Position numbers and translations under genes: made by a program. Below, one piece after another: positions 50,915-60,145 of a DNA stretch of 64,000 nucleotides. Position 1 is the first letter of the stretch, and each line of letters starts with the position of its first letter. The stretch is taken from positions 620,001 to 684,000 of the forward strand of contig JAHBXQ010000002.1 in NCBI GenBank assembly GCA_019636345.1, written 5' to 3'. Origin of the DNA: Pirellulales bacterium (lineage in GTDB: Bacteria > Planctomycetota > Planctomycetia > Pirellulales > Lacipirellulaceae). Under the pieces are notes generated by a model, which ran no database searches, was not told where the DNA came from, and saw only the letters and a list, made by a program, of their open reading frames with translations.

Positions 50915-53467
50915 ATGAGCGGCTCAGTGCGAACCAACTCCCGGCCGCTCGCCCCCGAACTGCTCGCCCCGGCGGGGGATTGGGACTGCGCCCGGGCCGC
51001 CGTCGCCAACGGGGCCGACGCGATCTACTTCGGGCTCGACGCGGGGTTCAACGCCCGGCATCGGGCGACGAATTTCTCGCTGGAGACGCTTCCCGAGTTG
51101 CTGGCCGAGTTGCGGCTCAGCGGCGTGAAGGGCTATCTCACGCTCAACACGCTGGCGTTCACCGACGAACTGCCGCGGCTTGAGGAGCATGTGCGGCGGG
51201 TCGCGGCGGCCGGGATCGATGCGCTGCTGGTGCAGGACCTGGGGGTCGCTCGGCTGGTGCGAGAGATCTGCCCCGAATTGCCGCTGCACGCCAGCACACA
51301 GATGACGATGACCTCGGCGGCGACGATCGCCCAGATCGAGTCGCTGGGGATCAGCCGCGTCGTGTTGGCTCGGGAGTTGTCGTTGGCCGAGATCCGCAAG
51401 ATCGCCGCGGCGACGCCAATGCCGCTCGAAGCGTTCGTCCACGGCGCCCTGTGCGTGGCGTACAGCGGGCAGTGTCTCACAAGCGAATCGCTGGGCGGTC
51501 GCAGTGCGAATCGGGGGCAGTGCGCCCAGGCGTGCCGGCTCGATTACCAATTGATCTGCGACGGCGCCGACGTCGATCTGGGGGACGTGAAATACCTGCT
51601 CAGCCCGCAGGATCTGGCGGCGATCGAACTTGTGCCCGAGCTGGTCGCCGCGGGGATCGCATCGCTGAAGATCGAGGGGCGACTCAAGGCGCCCGAGTAC
51701 GTCGCGGCGATCACGGCCCAGTATCGGCAGGCGATTGACGCGGCGCTGGCGGGCGAGGCGGTGCGGCTGTCGGCCGCGGCCCGACGCGACATGGAGCTGA
51801 CCTTCTCGCGCGGGTTGTCGCCGGGGTGGCTCGCGGGGAACGACCACAAGCGGCTTGTCCCGGGGCTCTCCAGCGCGAAACGGGGGCTGCGCGTCGGCAC
51901 GCTCCGCGGGCGGCGCGGGGATCGGCTTGTCGCGGACCTCGTCGAGCCGCTCGTCAAAGGGGACGGCATCGTCCTGGCCGGCGATCGCGCCGCGGGGGCT
52001 GAGATCGGGAGCCGGGTCTATCAGGTGTTTCGCAACGGCGAGCCGCAGGACGAGCCCGCGACCGGTCGGGTCGAATTGCTGCTGGCCCCGGGGACGCTGG
52101 AGGGGGGCTCGCCCGCGCCGGGGACGGCGATTTGGCAGACCGACGATCCGCGGCTGTCGAAGCGGCTGCGGGCGACCTTTGCGAGCGCCGACCCGCACCG
52201 CCGCGCGGCGATCGACTTGCACGTGCGGGCCGTGGTCGGCCAGCCGATTCGGCTGCGGGCGAAGTCTGAGGACGGCGTCGTCGTCGCGTTCGACGGCGAC
52301 CATCGCCCCGAAGTCGCGCGCCGCCATGCCGCCGACGTCGGACTGCTCCGCGAGCAGTTTTCGCGGCTGGGAGGAACGCACTATGTACTGGGCGAGCTGA
52401 CGGCCGAACTTGCGGGCGAGCCGATGATCCCGCTAAGCGTGCTGGGGCGGTTGCGCAAGGACCTTGTGGCGGCGCTCGACGCGGCTCGCGTCTCCCCCCC
52501 GCAGCGGCGGATCGAGGAGCCCGGGGTCGCGGCTCGGATGCTGGCGTCCGCGTCGACGACATTTGCCGCGGACGGCCGTACTGCAGGACCCGCGGCCCGA
52601 AGCTCGCCGCAACTGCTCGTCTTGTGTCGCTCGCTGCGGCAGGTGCATGACGCGCTCGACGCCGGGGTGACGTCGCTCTACGCCGATCTGCACGACCCGC
52701 GCGACTACGCCCCGGCGGTTCGCGACGCGCACTCCGCAGGGGCGTCGCTGTGGCTGGCGTCGCTGCGGATCCATAAGCCGGGCGAAGACGGCCTGTTTCG
52801 CGCGCTGGACAAGGCGGGCGCCGACGGTTGGTTGGTGCGAAATCTCGCCGCGCTCGCCGAGGCGCGACGGCTGGGGGTTCCCTGCGTCGCCGACTTCTCG
52901 CTCAACGCGGCCAACCCGCTTTCCGTCGAGTGGCTCCTGGCGCAGGGCGCCGCGCGGGCGACCGTTTCCTACGATCTCAATCGCGACCAGTTGCTCGATC
53001 TGGTCGCTGCCGTTCCGACGGCGCCGCTCGAAGTGGTCGTCCACCAACACATGCCGATGTTCCACATGGAGCACTGCGTGTTTTGCGCCGTGCTCTCTCC
53101 CGGGCGGAACAAAACCGATTGCGGCCGGCCGTGCGATCGGCACGAGGTGAAGCTCCGCGATCGGGTCGGGGCCGAGCACGTGCTGCAGGCCGACATCGCA
53201 TGTCGCAATACGCTGTACAACGCCTCGGCGCAAAGCGGAGCCGAGGCGGTGGCGCCGCTGGTGGCGGGGGGCGTGCGGCACTTTCGCGTCGAGCTGCTGG
53301 CCGACGCCCCGGCGCGCGAGACGCGGCGGATCACGGAGCTGTACCGCCAATTGCTCGCCGGCGAGATCGCGGGGGCCCAGGTCTGGCAGACCTTGCGGGC
53401 CGACAGCCGCGTCGGCGTCACCCGGGGCACGCTGGAGACGCCCCGCAACCCGCTGGCGATTCTGTAG
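50915..53467 (+). CDS. U32 peptidase family protein with two cysteine-bearing modules (RlhA/YegQ-like)
   Basis: Large U32 family protein of 850 residues (relatives such as E. coli RlhA about 650). Members act in tRNA or rRNA hydroxylation or in ubiquinone synthesis and carry a 4Fe-4S cluster rather than being true peptidases. The N-terminal U32 block (LLAPAGDWDCARAAVANGADA) is followed by EAFVHGALCVAYSGQCLTSE and the NRGQCAQACRLDY cysteine motif, with SLKIEGRLKAPEYVAAITAQ after it. A second U32-like module in the C-terminal third has MFHMEHCVFCAVLSPG, DCGRPCDRHEVKL and GVRHFRVELLAD, so the protein may hold two cluster sites. I start at the ATG at 50915; ATG 50882 is possible. Confidence 0.85.
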   Translation: MSGSVRTNSRPLAPELLAPAGDWDCARAAVANGADAIYFGLDAGFNARHRATNFSLETLPELLAELRLSGVKGYLTLNTLAFTDELPRLEEHVRRVAAAGIDALLVQDLGVARLVREICPELPLHASTQMTMTSAATIAQIESLGISRVVLARELSLAEIRKIAAATPMPLEAFVHGALCVAYSGQCLTSESLGGRSANRGQCAQACRLDYQLICDGADVDLGDVKYLLSPQDLAAIELVPELVAAGIASLKIEGRLKAPEYVAAITAQYRQAIDAALAGEAVRLSAAARRDMELTFSRGLSPGWLAGNDHKRLVPGLSSAKRGLRVGTLRGRRGDRLVADLVEPLVKGDGIVLAGDRAAGAEIGSRVYQVFRNGEPQDEPATGRVELLLAPGTLEGGSPAPGTAIWQTDDPRLSKRLRATFASADPHRRAAIDLHVRAVVGQPIRLRAKSEDGVVVAFDGDHRPEVARRHAADVGLLREQFSRLGGTHYVLGELTAELAGEPMIPLSVLGRLRKDLVAALDAARVSPPQRRIEEPGVAARMLASASTTFAADGRTAGPAARSSPQLLVLCRSLRQVHDALDAGVTSLYADLHDPRDYAPAVRDAHSAGASLWLASLRIHKPGEDGLFRALDKAGADGWLVRNLAALAEARRLGVPCVADFSLNAANPLSVEWLLAQGAARATVSYDLNRDQLLDLVAAVPTAPLEVVVHQHMPMFHMEHCVFCAVLSPGRNKTDCGRPCDRHEVKLRDRVGAEHVLQADIACRNTLYNASAQSGAEAVAPLVAGGVRHFRVELLADAPARETRRITELYRQLLAGEIAGAQVWQTLRADSRVGVTRGTLETPRNPLAIL

Positions 53468-54103
53468 CGGGCCGTAGGCGGCTGATGCGTCGGTCGCCCG
53501 ACAGCTCGCGCACGGGCGCCTATTGTCCAGTCGGCGGCCGATGCCGCTGGCCCCCAGCGACTCGCCTCCTATGTCCGGGGCGAGTTTTGCACGGGCCTTT
53601 GAGACTGTTTTCACGCAGCAAAAAGGGGCGAGCGAGACTGTGTTTTCAGGCATTTTCCGCGGGATTATGCCTGCAAAATGGGAACGAGGGCCCGGCGGGC
53701 TGACGGCTGGCGACAGGTTTTTCGCAGATCTCCCAGAAGTTGCGACTTTTCAATGCCGGAATGCAAAATAGTGGATGTTGTCTCTTGTTATGATGAATTA
53801 ACGCACGACGGCAGGCGGGCTGTCTCCTGGCGTCGCCAAACCTCGGGGCTGAGCCTCGGGGGCCGCGGCTGCTAGGCGTGGATCCCCGGAGGGAACCGCT
53901 TGTCCGGGACTTGTTTGCTTATCCGCTTCGCCGCGTCAGGCGACCCAACCCATCACCTCCGCGACGAATCGAGATTGGTTCGGTTGTGTTTCGCCTCCCT
54001 GCGACCGGGGCGAGTCAGCACGAGGACCGTCTTGCCCGTCAGGGCCGGCGACCGCGGCGATCCGTCGCACTTGGAGACGATCCTCTTGGAGTCAAACGGA
54101 ATC
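53468..54103. other. Intergenic region, 636 bp, between the U32 gene and the DUF1559 gene
   Basis: No supported gene. A more AT-rich stretch around 53751-53810 contains TATGAT at 53789-53794 without a matching -35. GAGACTGTTTTCA (53601-53613) recurs imperfectly at 53634-53648. The section nearest the next gene (53.9-54.1 kb) is open in its frame but has no recognisable domain and is more likely leader. Confidence 0.5.
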
Positions 54104-55150
54104 ATGGCCAACCTCAATCGTCCCCGTCGGCCCCGACACGGTTTTACCTTGGTGGAACTCTTGGTGGTGATCGCCATCATCGGGGTGCTCGTGGCGCTGC
54201 TTCTGCCGGCGATCCAGGCGGCGCGAGAGGCGGCGCGACGGATGCAATGCACGAACAATTTGAAGCAACTTGGACTGGCGACGCTGAATTACGAAAGTGC
54301 TCGAAAGAAGTTGCCGCCATCGAGAGTCGCCGACGGGCACCTCACCTATTTGTCGTTACTGCTCGACTACATGGAGCAGTCGCAAGTCCGCGGGCTATGG
54401 GATCTTAAGCGGGGAAATCACGGTTGTTTCTACGATCAAGCGCTGACGACGAGGCAGGCCGTCGTCGACGCCTTCTTCTGCCCGTCCCAGCAGCATGAAT
54501 CGACGAGCATATTGATCGCGATCGTCCCTGGCGACGGGTCGACTCACGGACGGAGCGATCCGGAGGTGCCCGGCACTCCCGTCGGCTATTACGGTTCGTT
54601 GTCCGATTACCGACCGGTCGGAAGTTCGACCTGCAACATCCCTTACAGCGCCGCCAACGGTTCGGCGGCGATCCTGCTGTACAACAGCTTCGACTGGTCA
54701 AACTCGCATCTGTCGGATGGCGCGGCGGTGCAGGTTAATCGCGAAACGAATCTTCGCTACGAAGGCTCGACGAAGCGGGTGATCGGCTGGACCGAAGAAA
54801 TTGGGATCAAAGACGTGACCGACGGGACCAGCAATACGTTTCTGGCCGGCGAGGTTGGGAAGGCTTGGTCGGAGCGGGGACATGCCTTCAACGGCGATCA
54901 CTACCCGACGTTCGGCGCTGCAGGGCGCGAGCAGCCGTTCTGTCAACGTTGTGACAAGAATGACACCGAGGGGGGCGACGCGGGCTTTGGCGGCAACCAC
55001 CCGGGGGTCGTGAATTTCGTGATGGTCGACGGCAGCGTCAAACCGGTTTCCCGCGACACGGAACTGTACGTTCTCGATCAGATGTGTACGCGGGCCGGCG
55101 GTGAAATGATTGGCGGCGGCCCCATCTGCCCGACTAGGAACAATCCGTGA
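54104..55150 (+). CDS. DUF1559 prepilin-like protein
   Basis: Planctomycete-type DUF1559 protein of 348 residues. Type IV pilin-like N-terminus: [13 protein letters not shown] then [19 protein letters not shown], with the cleavage site after Gly13 and Glu at +5, followed by [25 protein letters not shown]. The C-terminus contains [20 protein letters not shown], the usual ending of this family. It is probably exported and assembled or surface-displayed; the role is unknown. The ATG at 54104 is firm because the prepilin motif begins directly after it. A small lipoprotein gene follows 67 bp downstream, a common pairing in planctomycetes. Confidence 0.93.
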   Translation: MANLNRPRRPRHGFTLVELLVVIAIIGVLVALLLPAIQAAREAARRMQCTNNLKQLGLATLNYESARKKLPPSRVADGHLTYLSLLLDYMEQSQVRGLWDLKRGNHGCFYDQALTTRQAVVDAFFCPSQQHESTSILIAIVPGDGSTHGRSDPEVPGTPVGYYGSLSDYRPVGSSTCNIPYSAANGSAAILLYNSFDWSNSHLSDGAAVQVNRETNLRYEGSTKRVIGWTEEIGIKDVTDGTSNTFLAGEVGKAWSERGHAFNGDHYPTFGAAGREQPFCQRCDKNDTEGGDAGFGGNHPGVVNFVMVDGSVKPVSRDTELYVLDQMCTRAGGEMIGGGPICPTRNNP

Positions 55151-55217
55151 TTGCCGGCGGACGGCTGATGGAGTCGCGACGTATCGGGAATAGCTGAGTG
55201 CGGGAGCCAAGCGGACT

Positions 55218-55631
55218 ATGTACTTCCAAGCTGGCAGGTCTGCTTCGCTGCTTCGCTGCTGCGTGGCAATTGTCTTGGTGGCCGCGGGTTGCGGAGGAAG
55301 AAACACGGGTAAGGTGACTGGTCGGGTGATCGGTCCCGACGGAGCCCCGCTTGTTCGGGCTCGCGTCACGGCGGCGCCCGTCGGAGAAGGCAAAACGGTT
55401 TACGGAACGACGGACGCCGAGGGGCGATATTCGCTGTCGACGGGCAACCCGGACGAAGGGGTGCCGGCCGGCGAATACCGCGTAGGAGTGGTGGAGGATC
55501 TCGGCGACCCTGAACTGCATAAGCAGCCGACGATTCCGCGCCGGTACGGCAACCCCGCCATGTCGGGCATCGGTTTCGAAGTGGCCGCGGGCGAATCAAA
55601 AACCCTTGAAATTACGCTGGAATCGCGGTGA
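55218..55631 (+). CDS. Small lipoprotein with carboxypeptidase-regulatory-like domain
   Basis: Probable exported lipoprotein of 137 residues. The signal peptide LLRCCVAIVLVAAGCGG ends at lipobox Cys25. The remainder is one beta-sandwich domain (VTGRVIGPDGAPLVRARVTAA, VYGTTDAEGRYSLSTGNPDE, GVPAGEYRVGVVED) of the carboxypeptidase-regulatory-like type that planctomycetes often encode after a DUF1559 gene. Its function is unknown; a surface scaffold is plausible. The start ATG follows a short gap with no strong ribosome site. Confidence 0.85.
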   Translation: MYFQAGRSASLLRCCVAIVLVAAGCGGRNTGKVTGRVIGPDGAPLVRARVTAAPVGEGKTVYGTTDAEGRYSLSTGNPDEGVPAGEYRVGVVEDLGDPELHKQPTIPRRYGNPAMSGIGFEVAAGESKTLEITLESR

Positions 55632-55833
55632 ATGCGGCGATTCCTTGCAAACTGTTGCGAATTGTTTGGCGAGAACCACGAGGGAATTAGGATCGGTTTA
55701 GAGGGGCGTTTCCCGCCCTGCGCGATTGATCCGGCGCGTTCTTCTCTGGTCTGAGCTCATCGTCGCGTCGAGGAGGCGGTTCCTCGATCGATATTTTCCG
55801 GAACTCGATTACTCATCGCAGGAGACGGCAACG

Positions 55834-57324
55834 ATGTCGCGTCTACGGCATGCTTTCTTTTCAGCCTCGGCGCTCATCGCCCTGGCGAGTTCGACGGCCT
55901 TCGGGGCGAACTCTTGGGACGGCCAAGGGAACAGCAATTGGTGGTTCGACTACGTCAACTGGAGCTTAGCGGGCCCCGACACGGCGGTTGACCCGCTGGT
56001 CAACGGGTTGCTCCCGCCGAACAACGCGTTCGCGACGCTTGAATTCAACGACACCCAGATCAACGTCGGCACGGGCGCCTGGGACGTCACCGGCGAAGGG
56101 GTCGTCTTCGATCCAGACAACGATCCCTTTTATTCCAATCCCGACGTCGTGGACGACAATCTCGTCGACGGCGCCGATTTTCTCGCGCTGCAGCGGCAAG
56201 GCAAATCGCCTGCCAACTGGCAGCGGCAGTACGGCGGGACCGGGTACGGCGCGGAGGATATGGCCTATCCGGCCGGCACCGTGAACATCGGCAGCGAGAC
56301 GCGCAACTACGGCGCGCAGACGTTGTATCGTCTCTACGTGTCTCGAAATACGACGAATTCGAACACGATCACGATCAAGAGCGGCGATCTCTCGATCGGC
56401 AGCACGACCATCATCGGCCGCTCGGGCAGTTCGATCGGCAATCAGAATCTTGGTCGGATCGTCCAAACCGGCGGGATCTTTCGTCTGCCGGCAACCACCC
56501 TCGACCTCGGGCAAGCCGAGGCCTCGGGCTGGGGGAACGGCACGTACGATTATCGCGGCGGCATTCTGGAAGTGCAGCAGGTGGGCGGGACTCAAGGAAT
56601 CCGCTTGTCGGCCGGCAGCGCGAGCACCGGCGCCGGGGGCGTCGGCACGTTCATCATGCACAATCCCGCTAGCGGCGGTTACGTGCGGACGTTCGATTTC
56701 ACCTCGGCCTCGATCGCGAACGACGCCGACGGCGTGACCCGCGGCGTGGGGATCGTCGAATTCCATTTCGAGAACGGCGGGACCCGCCCGATCCAGGTCC
56801 AGCGCAATCTGTCGATCAACAACGGCGTCGACGCCACGATCACCACCGCAACGCGGTCGTCGCGACTGAATCTCGTGTTGAACGCAGCGCCGACGTTGAA
56901 CGCCGGAGTTCCGCAGAACTTGGGGCTGTTCGACGTCAACTTCGGGGGGATTTTTAGCGGGATCATCACCGGGACCGGCGATCTGGGGCTCGACAACGAT
57001 CCGCTGGTGCATACCAACAACCGCATCTTCTCCGACCTCGCAGGAACGGTCCACTATCAGGAAGGCGACCTCGTTTCGGCCGTGTTCGGCGGCACCCAGT
57101 ACAACTGGACGATCAGCTACACAGGCGACATCTCGTGGACCGACGCCGACAACAGCGTCGTCGATCAGATTCTCGGTTCGGGCAGCGGGACCGACGTTGT
57201 GCTGATCGGCCATAGCACGCAACCGGCCCCGGCGAACGTCGCCGCCGTTCCTGAGCCGGCTTCGGTTGCGTTGGGTTTGTTGGCCGTGCTGGCGGTCCCG
57301 ACGCTGCGGCGTCGGCTGCGTTGA
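55834..57324 (+). CDS. PEP-CTERM protein with internal dockerin-like motif
   Basis: Exported 496-residue protein. A signal peptide (MSRLRHAFFSASALIALASSTAFG) is supported by GGAG nine bases before the ATG. Early in the mature part (about 105-135) a dockerin-like calcium motif DDNLVDGADFLALQRQGK appears, unusual because it usually lies at the C-terminus. The middle is a Gly/Asn/Thr-rich beta-solenoid-like repeat region (TTIIGRSGSS, GQAEASGWGNGTYDY, GGVGTFIMHN). The C-terminus has the PEP-CTERM tail (AAVPEPASVALGLLAVLAV, RRRLR). An autotransporter-like adhesin or binding role is guessed. An inverted repeat follows the stop. Confidence 0.88.
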   Translation: MSRLRHAFFSASALIALASSTAFGANSWDGQGNSNWWFDYVNWSLAGPDTAVDPLVNGLLPPNNAFATLEFNDTQINVGTGAWDVTGEGVVFDPDNDPFYSNPDVVDDNLVDGADFLALQRQGKSPANWQRQYGGTGYGAEDMAYPAGTVNIGSETRNYGAQTLYRLYVSRNTTNSNTITIKSGDLSIGSTTIIGRSGSSIGNQNLGRIVQTGGIFRLPATTLDLGQAEASGWGNGTYDYRGGILEVQQVGGTQGIRLSAGSASTGAGGVGTFIMHNPASGGYVRTFDFTSASIANDADGVTRGVGIVEFHFENGGTRPIQVQRNLSINNGVDATITTATRSSRLNLVLNAAPTLNAGVPQNLGLFDVNFGGIFSGIITGTGDLGLDNDPLVHTNNRIFSDLAGTVHYQEGDLVSAVFGGTQYNWTISYTGDISWTDADNSVVDQILGSGSGTDVVLIGHSTQPAPANVAAVPEPASVALGLLAVLAVPTLRRRLR

Positions 57325-57333
57325 GTTTACGTT

Positions 57334-57375
57334 CGATTCGCACAGTGGGTCGGCGGCGACAGACTGTGCGAATCG
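57334..57375 (+). terminator. Perfect 13-bp hairpin after the PEP-CTERM gene
   Basis: CGATTCGCACAGT (57334-57346) pairs with ACTGTGCGAATCG (57363-57375) around a 16-base loop. The following sequence CTTGTCACCTTT is modestly T-rich. Probable terminator or 3'-end hairpin. Confidence 0.5.
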
Positions 57376-57430
57376 CTTGTCACCTTTGCACCTTCCGTGA
57401 GTGCACCTTTTGTCCTGGAGGAATCGTCTC

Positions 57431-58390
57431 ATGAAGCAATCTATTCTGAGAACGGCGCTGCTGCCGTCTCGAGTGCGTCCATGGACGCGCAGACTCGTCT
57501 CTGGCCTGGCGGCCGGGGCGTTGTGCGCGGTCGTCGCGTCGCCGAGTTTCGGCGCGATCTTGCTCAACGACACCTGGGCCGACGGGTCGCGCACCGAGAG
57601 CAATCTTCCGACTGAGTCTCCCGTCTATGCGTCGGCCGCCGGGTCGGTGACGATGGCGACCGGTTCGTTGTCCTACGCCCAAAGCGCCAGCAGCCAACGG
57701 CTTCACACGTATTTTGCGCCTGTGGGAAGTCCCGTCTCGCTCGCCGTGGGCGATATGTTGACCGCGAAGATCGACTTCGTCCCCAAGGGCACGATCACTG
57801 ACGTAAGCAACCGGAATTTCCGATTCGGATTGTTCTACGATCCTGACGGGCAACTGCCCAACGACGGACTCAATGACAGCGGCGGTTCAGGCAGCCCCTG
57901 GACCAACGCCGAAGGGTACGCCGTCTTCATGCCGATTCAGAACGGCGCCACCGTGAGCACGGCTCCTACCCAGATTCACAAGCGCACCAATCTGACCAAC
58001 ACGAGTCTCCTGGGCTCTGGCGCAGCTTACACGGCGGCCACTGCCGGCGGCACGCCGATCGCATGGGTCGCGGACAACCAGTACACGTTGATCCTGGAGC
58101 TTTGCAAGATCTCCGACACTCAGATGGACATCACCGCTTCGGTGTTGGATTCGGCCGGCGGCGTCTTGTCGACGCAAACCGTGAGCGACGACGGCACGAC
58201 GTTCGGCGCCGCGGCGATCTACAGCAACTTCGACATGCTCGCCTTCCGCTTCTCCTCGGCGAGCGGCACCGCCGACGTCTTGGAGTTCCGGAATTTCCGC
58301 ATCGAAGCCGGCGCGAAGATCCCCGAGCCGAGCACGATCGTCCTCGCGTCGCTCGCGGCGATTGGTTTCGTCGCGCGGCGGCGTAAGTAA
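57431..58390 (+). CDS. PEP-CTERM protein, unknown function
   Basis: Exported 319-residue protein with no enzyme motif. The signal segment (LVSGLAAGALCAVVASPSFGA) follows a basic N-terminus (MKQSILRTALLPSRVRPWTR). The body is a beta-sandwich-like domain (SGSPWTNAEGYAVFMPIQNG, YTLILELCKISDTQMDITAS, FDMLAFRFSSASGTADVLEF). The end, IPEPSTIVLASLAAIGFVARRRK, is the PEP-CTERM sorting tail. GGAGG nine bases before the ATG (57431) supports this start. It lies between the solenoid-like PEP-CTERM gene and the pectate lyase genes and may help display or bind polysaccharide. Confidence 0.9.
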   Translation: MKQSILRTALLPSRVRPWTRRLVSGLAAGALCAVVASPSFGAILLNDTWADGSRTESNLPTESPVYASAAGSVTMATGSLSYAQSASSQRLHTYFAPVGSPVSLAVGDMLTAKIDFVPKGTITDVSNRNFRFGLFYDPDGQLPNDGLNDSGGSGSPWTNAEGYAVFMPIQNGATVSTAPTQIHKRTNLTNTSLLGSGAAYTAATAGGTPIAWVADNQYTLILELCKISDTQMDITASVLDSAGGVLSTQTVSDDGTTFGAAAIYSNFDMLAFRFSSASGTADVLEFRNFRIEAGAKIPEPSTIVLASLAAIGFVARRRK

Positions 58391-58421
58391 CGGCGGCGAA
58401 CGATTTTCTTCGTTCTCCACG

Positions 58422-58454
58422 AGCGGCGTCCTGGGGGCAGGGCGCCGCTTTTTT
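58422..58454 (+). terminator. Strong intrinsic terminator
   Basis: A 12-bp stem (AGCGGCGTCCTG / CAGGGCGCCGCT, one G-T pair) with a GGGG loop is followed by six T. It lies 32 bases after the PEP-CTERM gene stop and separates it from the pectate lyase gene at 58491. Confidence 0.8.
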
Positions 58455-58490
58455 CGACACATTGCGAACCCGGCGAAGAGAAGCAGCGGC

Positions 58491-60092
58491 ATGATCGGCC
58501 GGTCGATCAATCTGACGCAGCGGTTGCGGCTCCGGCCCGGACGGAGTTGGCGGAGCGCTGTCGTCGCCAGTGCGATCGTCATGGCGCCCGCCGGCGCGGG
58601 GGGTGCGGAGCTTGCCGCGTTTCCTGGCGCCGTGGGACAGGGCGCCGCCGCGGTCGGCGGGCGGGGGGGAGACGTCTACCACGTCACGACATTGGACGAT
58701 TACCATCCCCGCCGGGACGAGAAGATTCCCGGCAGCCTGCGGGATGCGATCCGCTCGGCCGACGGGCCGCGGACGATCGTGTTCGACGTCGGCGGGACGA
58801 TCGCACTGAAGGCCCCGCTGCCGATTGAACGCGACAGGCTGACCATCGCCGGGCAAACCGCCCCGGGGCCGGGGGTCACGCTGTGGGGCTATCCGGTCGA
58901 GATCGACGACGCGGCTGACGTGGTCGTTCGGTATCTGCGGATTCGACTGGGCGATTTCCATGCGCGCGAGTATCCAGGCAGCAAGCGACAAACGTTCCCC
59001 GGCAACAAGGATCTCGACGCGGGGAGCGCCAACGCCCTCGATATTGGCCAGAGTCGCCGGGTGATCGTCGACCATGTGTCGACCAGTTGGGGCATGGACG
59101 AAACGCTGTCGGTGACGCGCAGCCGCGACGTGACCGTGCAGCACTGCATCATCGCCGCCAGCCTGAACGATTCGTTTCATCCGAAAGGGCCGCACGGCTT
59201 CGGCACGCTGATTCGCGGCGTGTTGACGCCGGAGGATCAACAGCAAAACGCGGGAGGATACTCGTTCGTCGGCAATCTGTGGGCCCACCATCGGGCCCGC
59301 AATCCGTCGGTCGGGGGCGAGCAGCATCTGGCACCGGGCAAGAGCGAAGACGAGCGGCGGCGGTGCGACGTCAACTTGGTGAACAACGTCGTGTTCGACT
59401 GGGGGGACGGAGCGACCCACCGCAGCGAACTGGGGCAGGTGCGGATCAACCTCGTCGGCAACTACTACGTCTGCGGGCCGGCCAAGGGATCGCGAACCGT
59501 CTTCCGCGGCGATCCGAAGGCGCCGACGCAACTGTTTCACTCGGGCAACTACTTGGACGACGATCAAAACGCGAAACACGACGGCAGCTTGCTCGCCGGG
59601 GCCGGGGCGGTGCGGTCGTTCGATCGGCTGGAGGACAAGGATCGGTTGGTCGATGGCGAGGGCGGCAGTCCGTTCGGGTTTTACGGCGATCTGGCGAAAT
59701 CAGCCGTCGCCGCCCCCGCCGCGTATCGCGGAGTCGTCGTCGGCGCCGGCTGCTCGCTGAACCGAGACGCGGTCGATCGGCGCCTGATTGCCGAACTCAG
59801 GCGTCGGCAAGGGACCCTGCTCGACTCGCAAGAAGAACTGCGCGGGGCCGACGGCCTGCTGGCGGGGATCGACGATGTCGAGCCGGCGCGCCGACCGGCC
59901 GGCTTCGACACGGACGGAGACGGCATGCCGGACGAATTTGAACGCCGCTACGGTCTCGACCTTCGCGACCCGGCCGACGGCGCCAAGCGAACCCTCAACT
60001 CCGAGGGGTATACGAACCTGGAGGTTTACCTCCACGAACTGGTCGACCGCTCGACGGGAGAGGCGAAATTGTCGGTGCGGCACAGCGACTGA
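58491..60092 (+). CDS. Pectate lyase-like exported protein (PL1-type beta-helix)
   Basis: Probable extracellular pectate lyase of 533 residues. The signal peptide ends near GAGGA (about 38). FPGAVGQGAAAVGGRGGDVYHVTTLDD, GSLRDAIRSADGPRTIVFDVGGTI, IAGQTAPGPGVTLWG and VDHVSTSWGMDETLSVTRS form the PL1/pectate lyase superfamily blocks. The later part carries DTDGDGMPDEFERRYGLD, a calcium motif of the thrombospondin type-3/EF-hand sort, and it ends without PEP-CTERM. ATG 58491 follows a GAAGAGAAG-like site. A terminator just upstream indicates its own promoter. Confidence 0.88.
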   Translation: MIGRSINLTQRLRLRPGRSWRSAVVASAIVMAPAGAGGAELAAFPGAVGQGAAAVGGRGGDVYHVTTLDDYHPRRDEKIPGSLRDAIRSADGPRTIVFDVGGTIALKAPLPIERDRLTIAGQTAPGPGVTLWGYPVEIDDAADVVVRYLRIRLGDFHAREYPGSKRQTFPGNKDLDAGSANALDIGQSRRVIVDHVSTSWGMDETLSVTRSRDVTVQHCIIAASLNDSFHPKGPHGFGTLIRGVLTPEDQQQNAGGYSFVGNLWAHHRARNPSVGGEQHLAPGKSEDERRRCDVNLVNNVVFDWGDGATHRSELGQVRINLVGNYYVCGPAKGSRTVFRGDPKAPTQLFHSGNYLDDDQNAKHDGSLLAGAGAVRSFDRLEDKDRLVDGEGGSPFGFYGDLAKSAVAAPAAYRGVVVGAGCSLNRDAVDRRLIAELRRRQGTLLDSQEELRGADGLLAGIDDVEPARRPAGFDTDGDGMPDEFERRYGLDLRDPADGAKRTLNSEGYTNLEVYLHELVDRSTGEAKLSVRHSD

Positions 60093-60145
60093 GCGAGACT
60101 TTTTTGCGGAACAGAGATTTGCGGAACAACCGAGGCGATCGACGC

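Noticed and set aside
53523-53771. Small open frame after the U32 gene
   Set aside because: No ribosome site, no domain, and the region is intergenic in composition.
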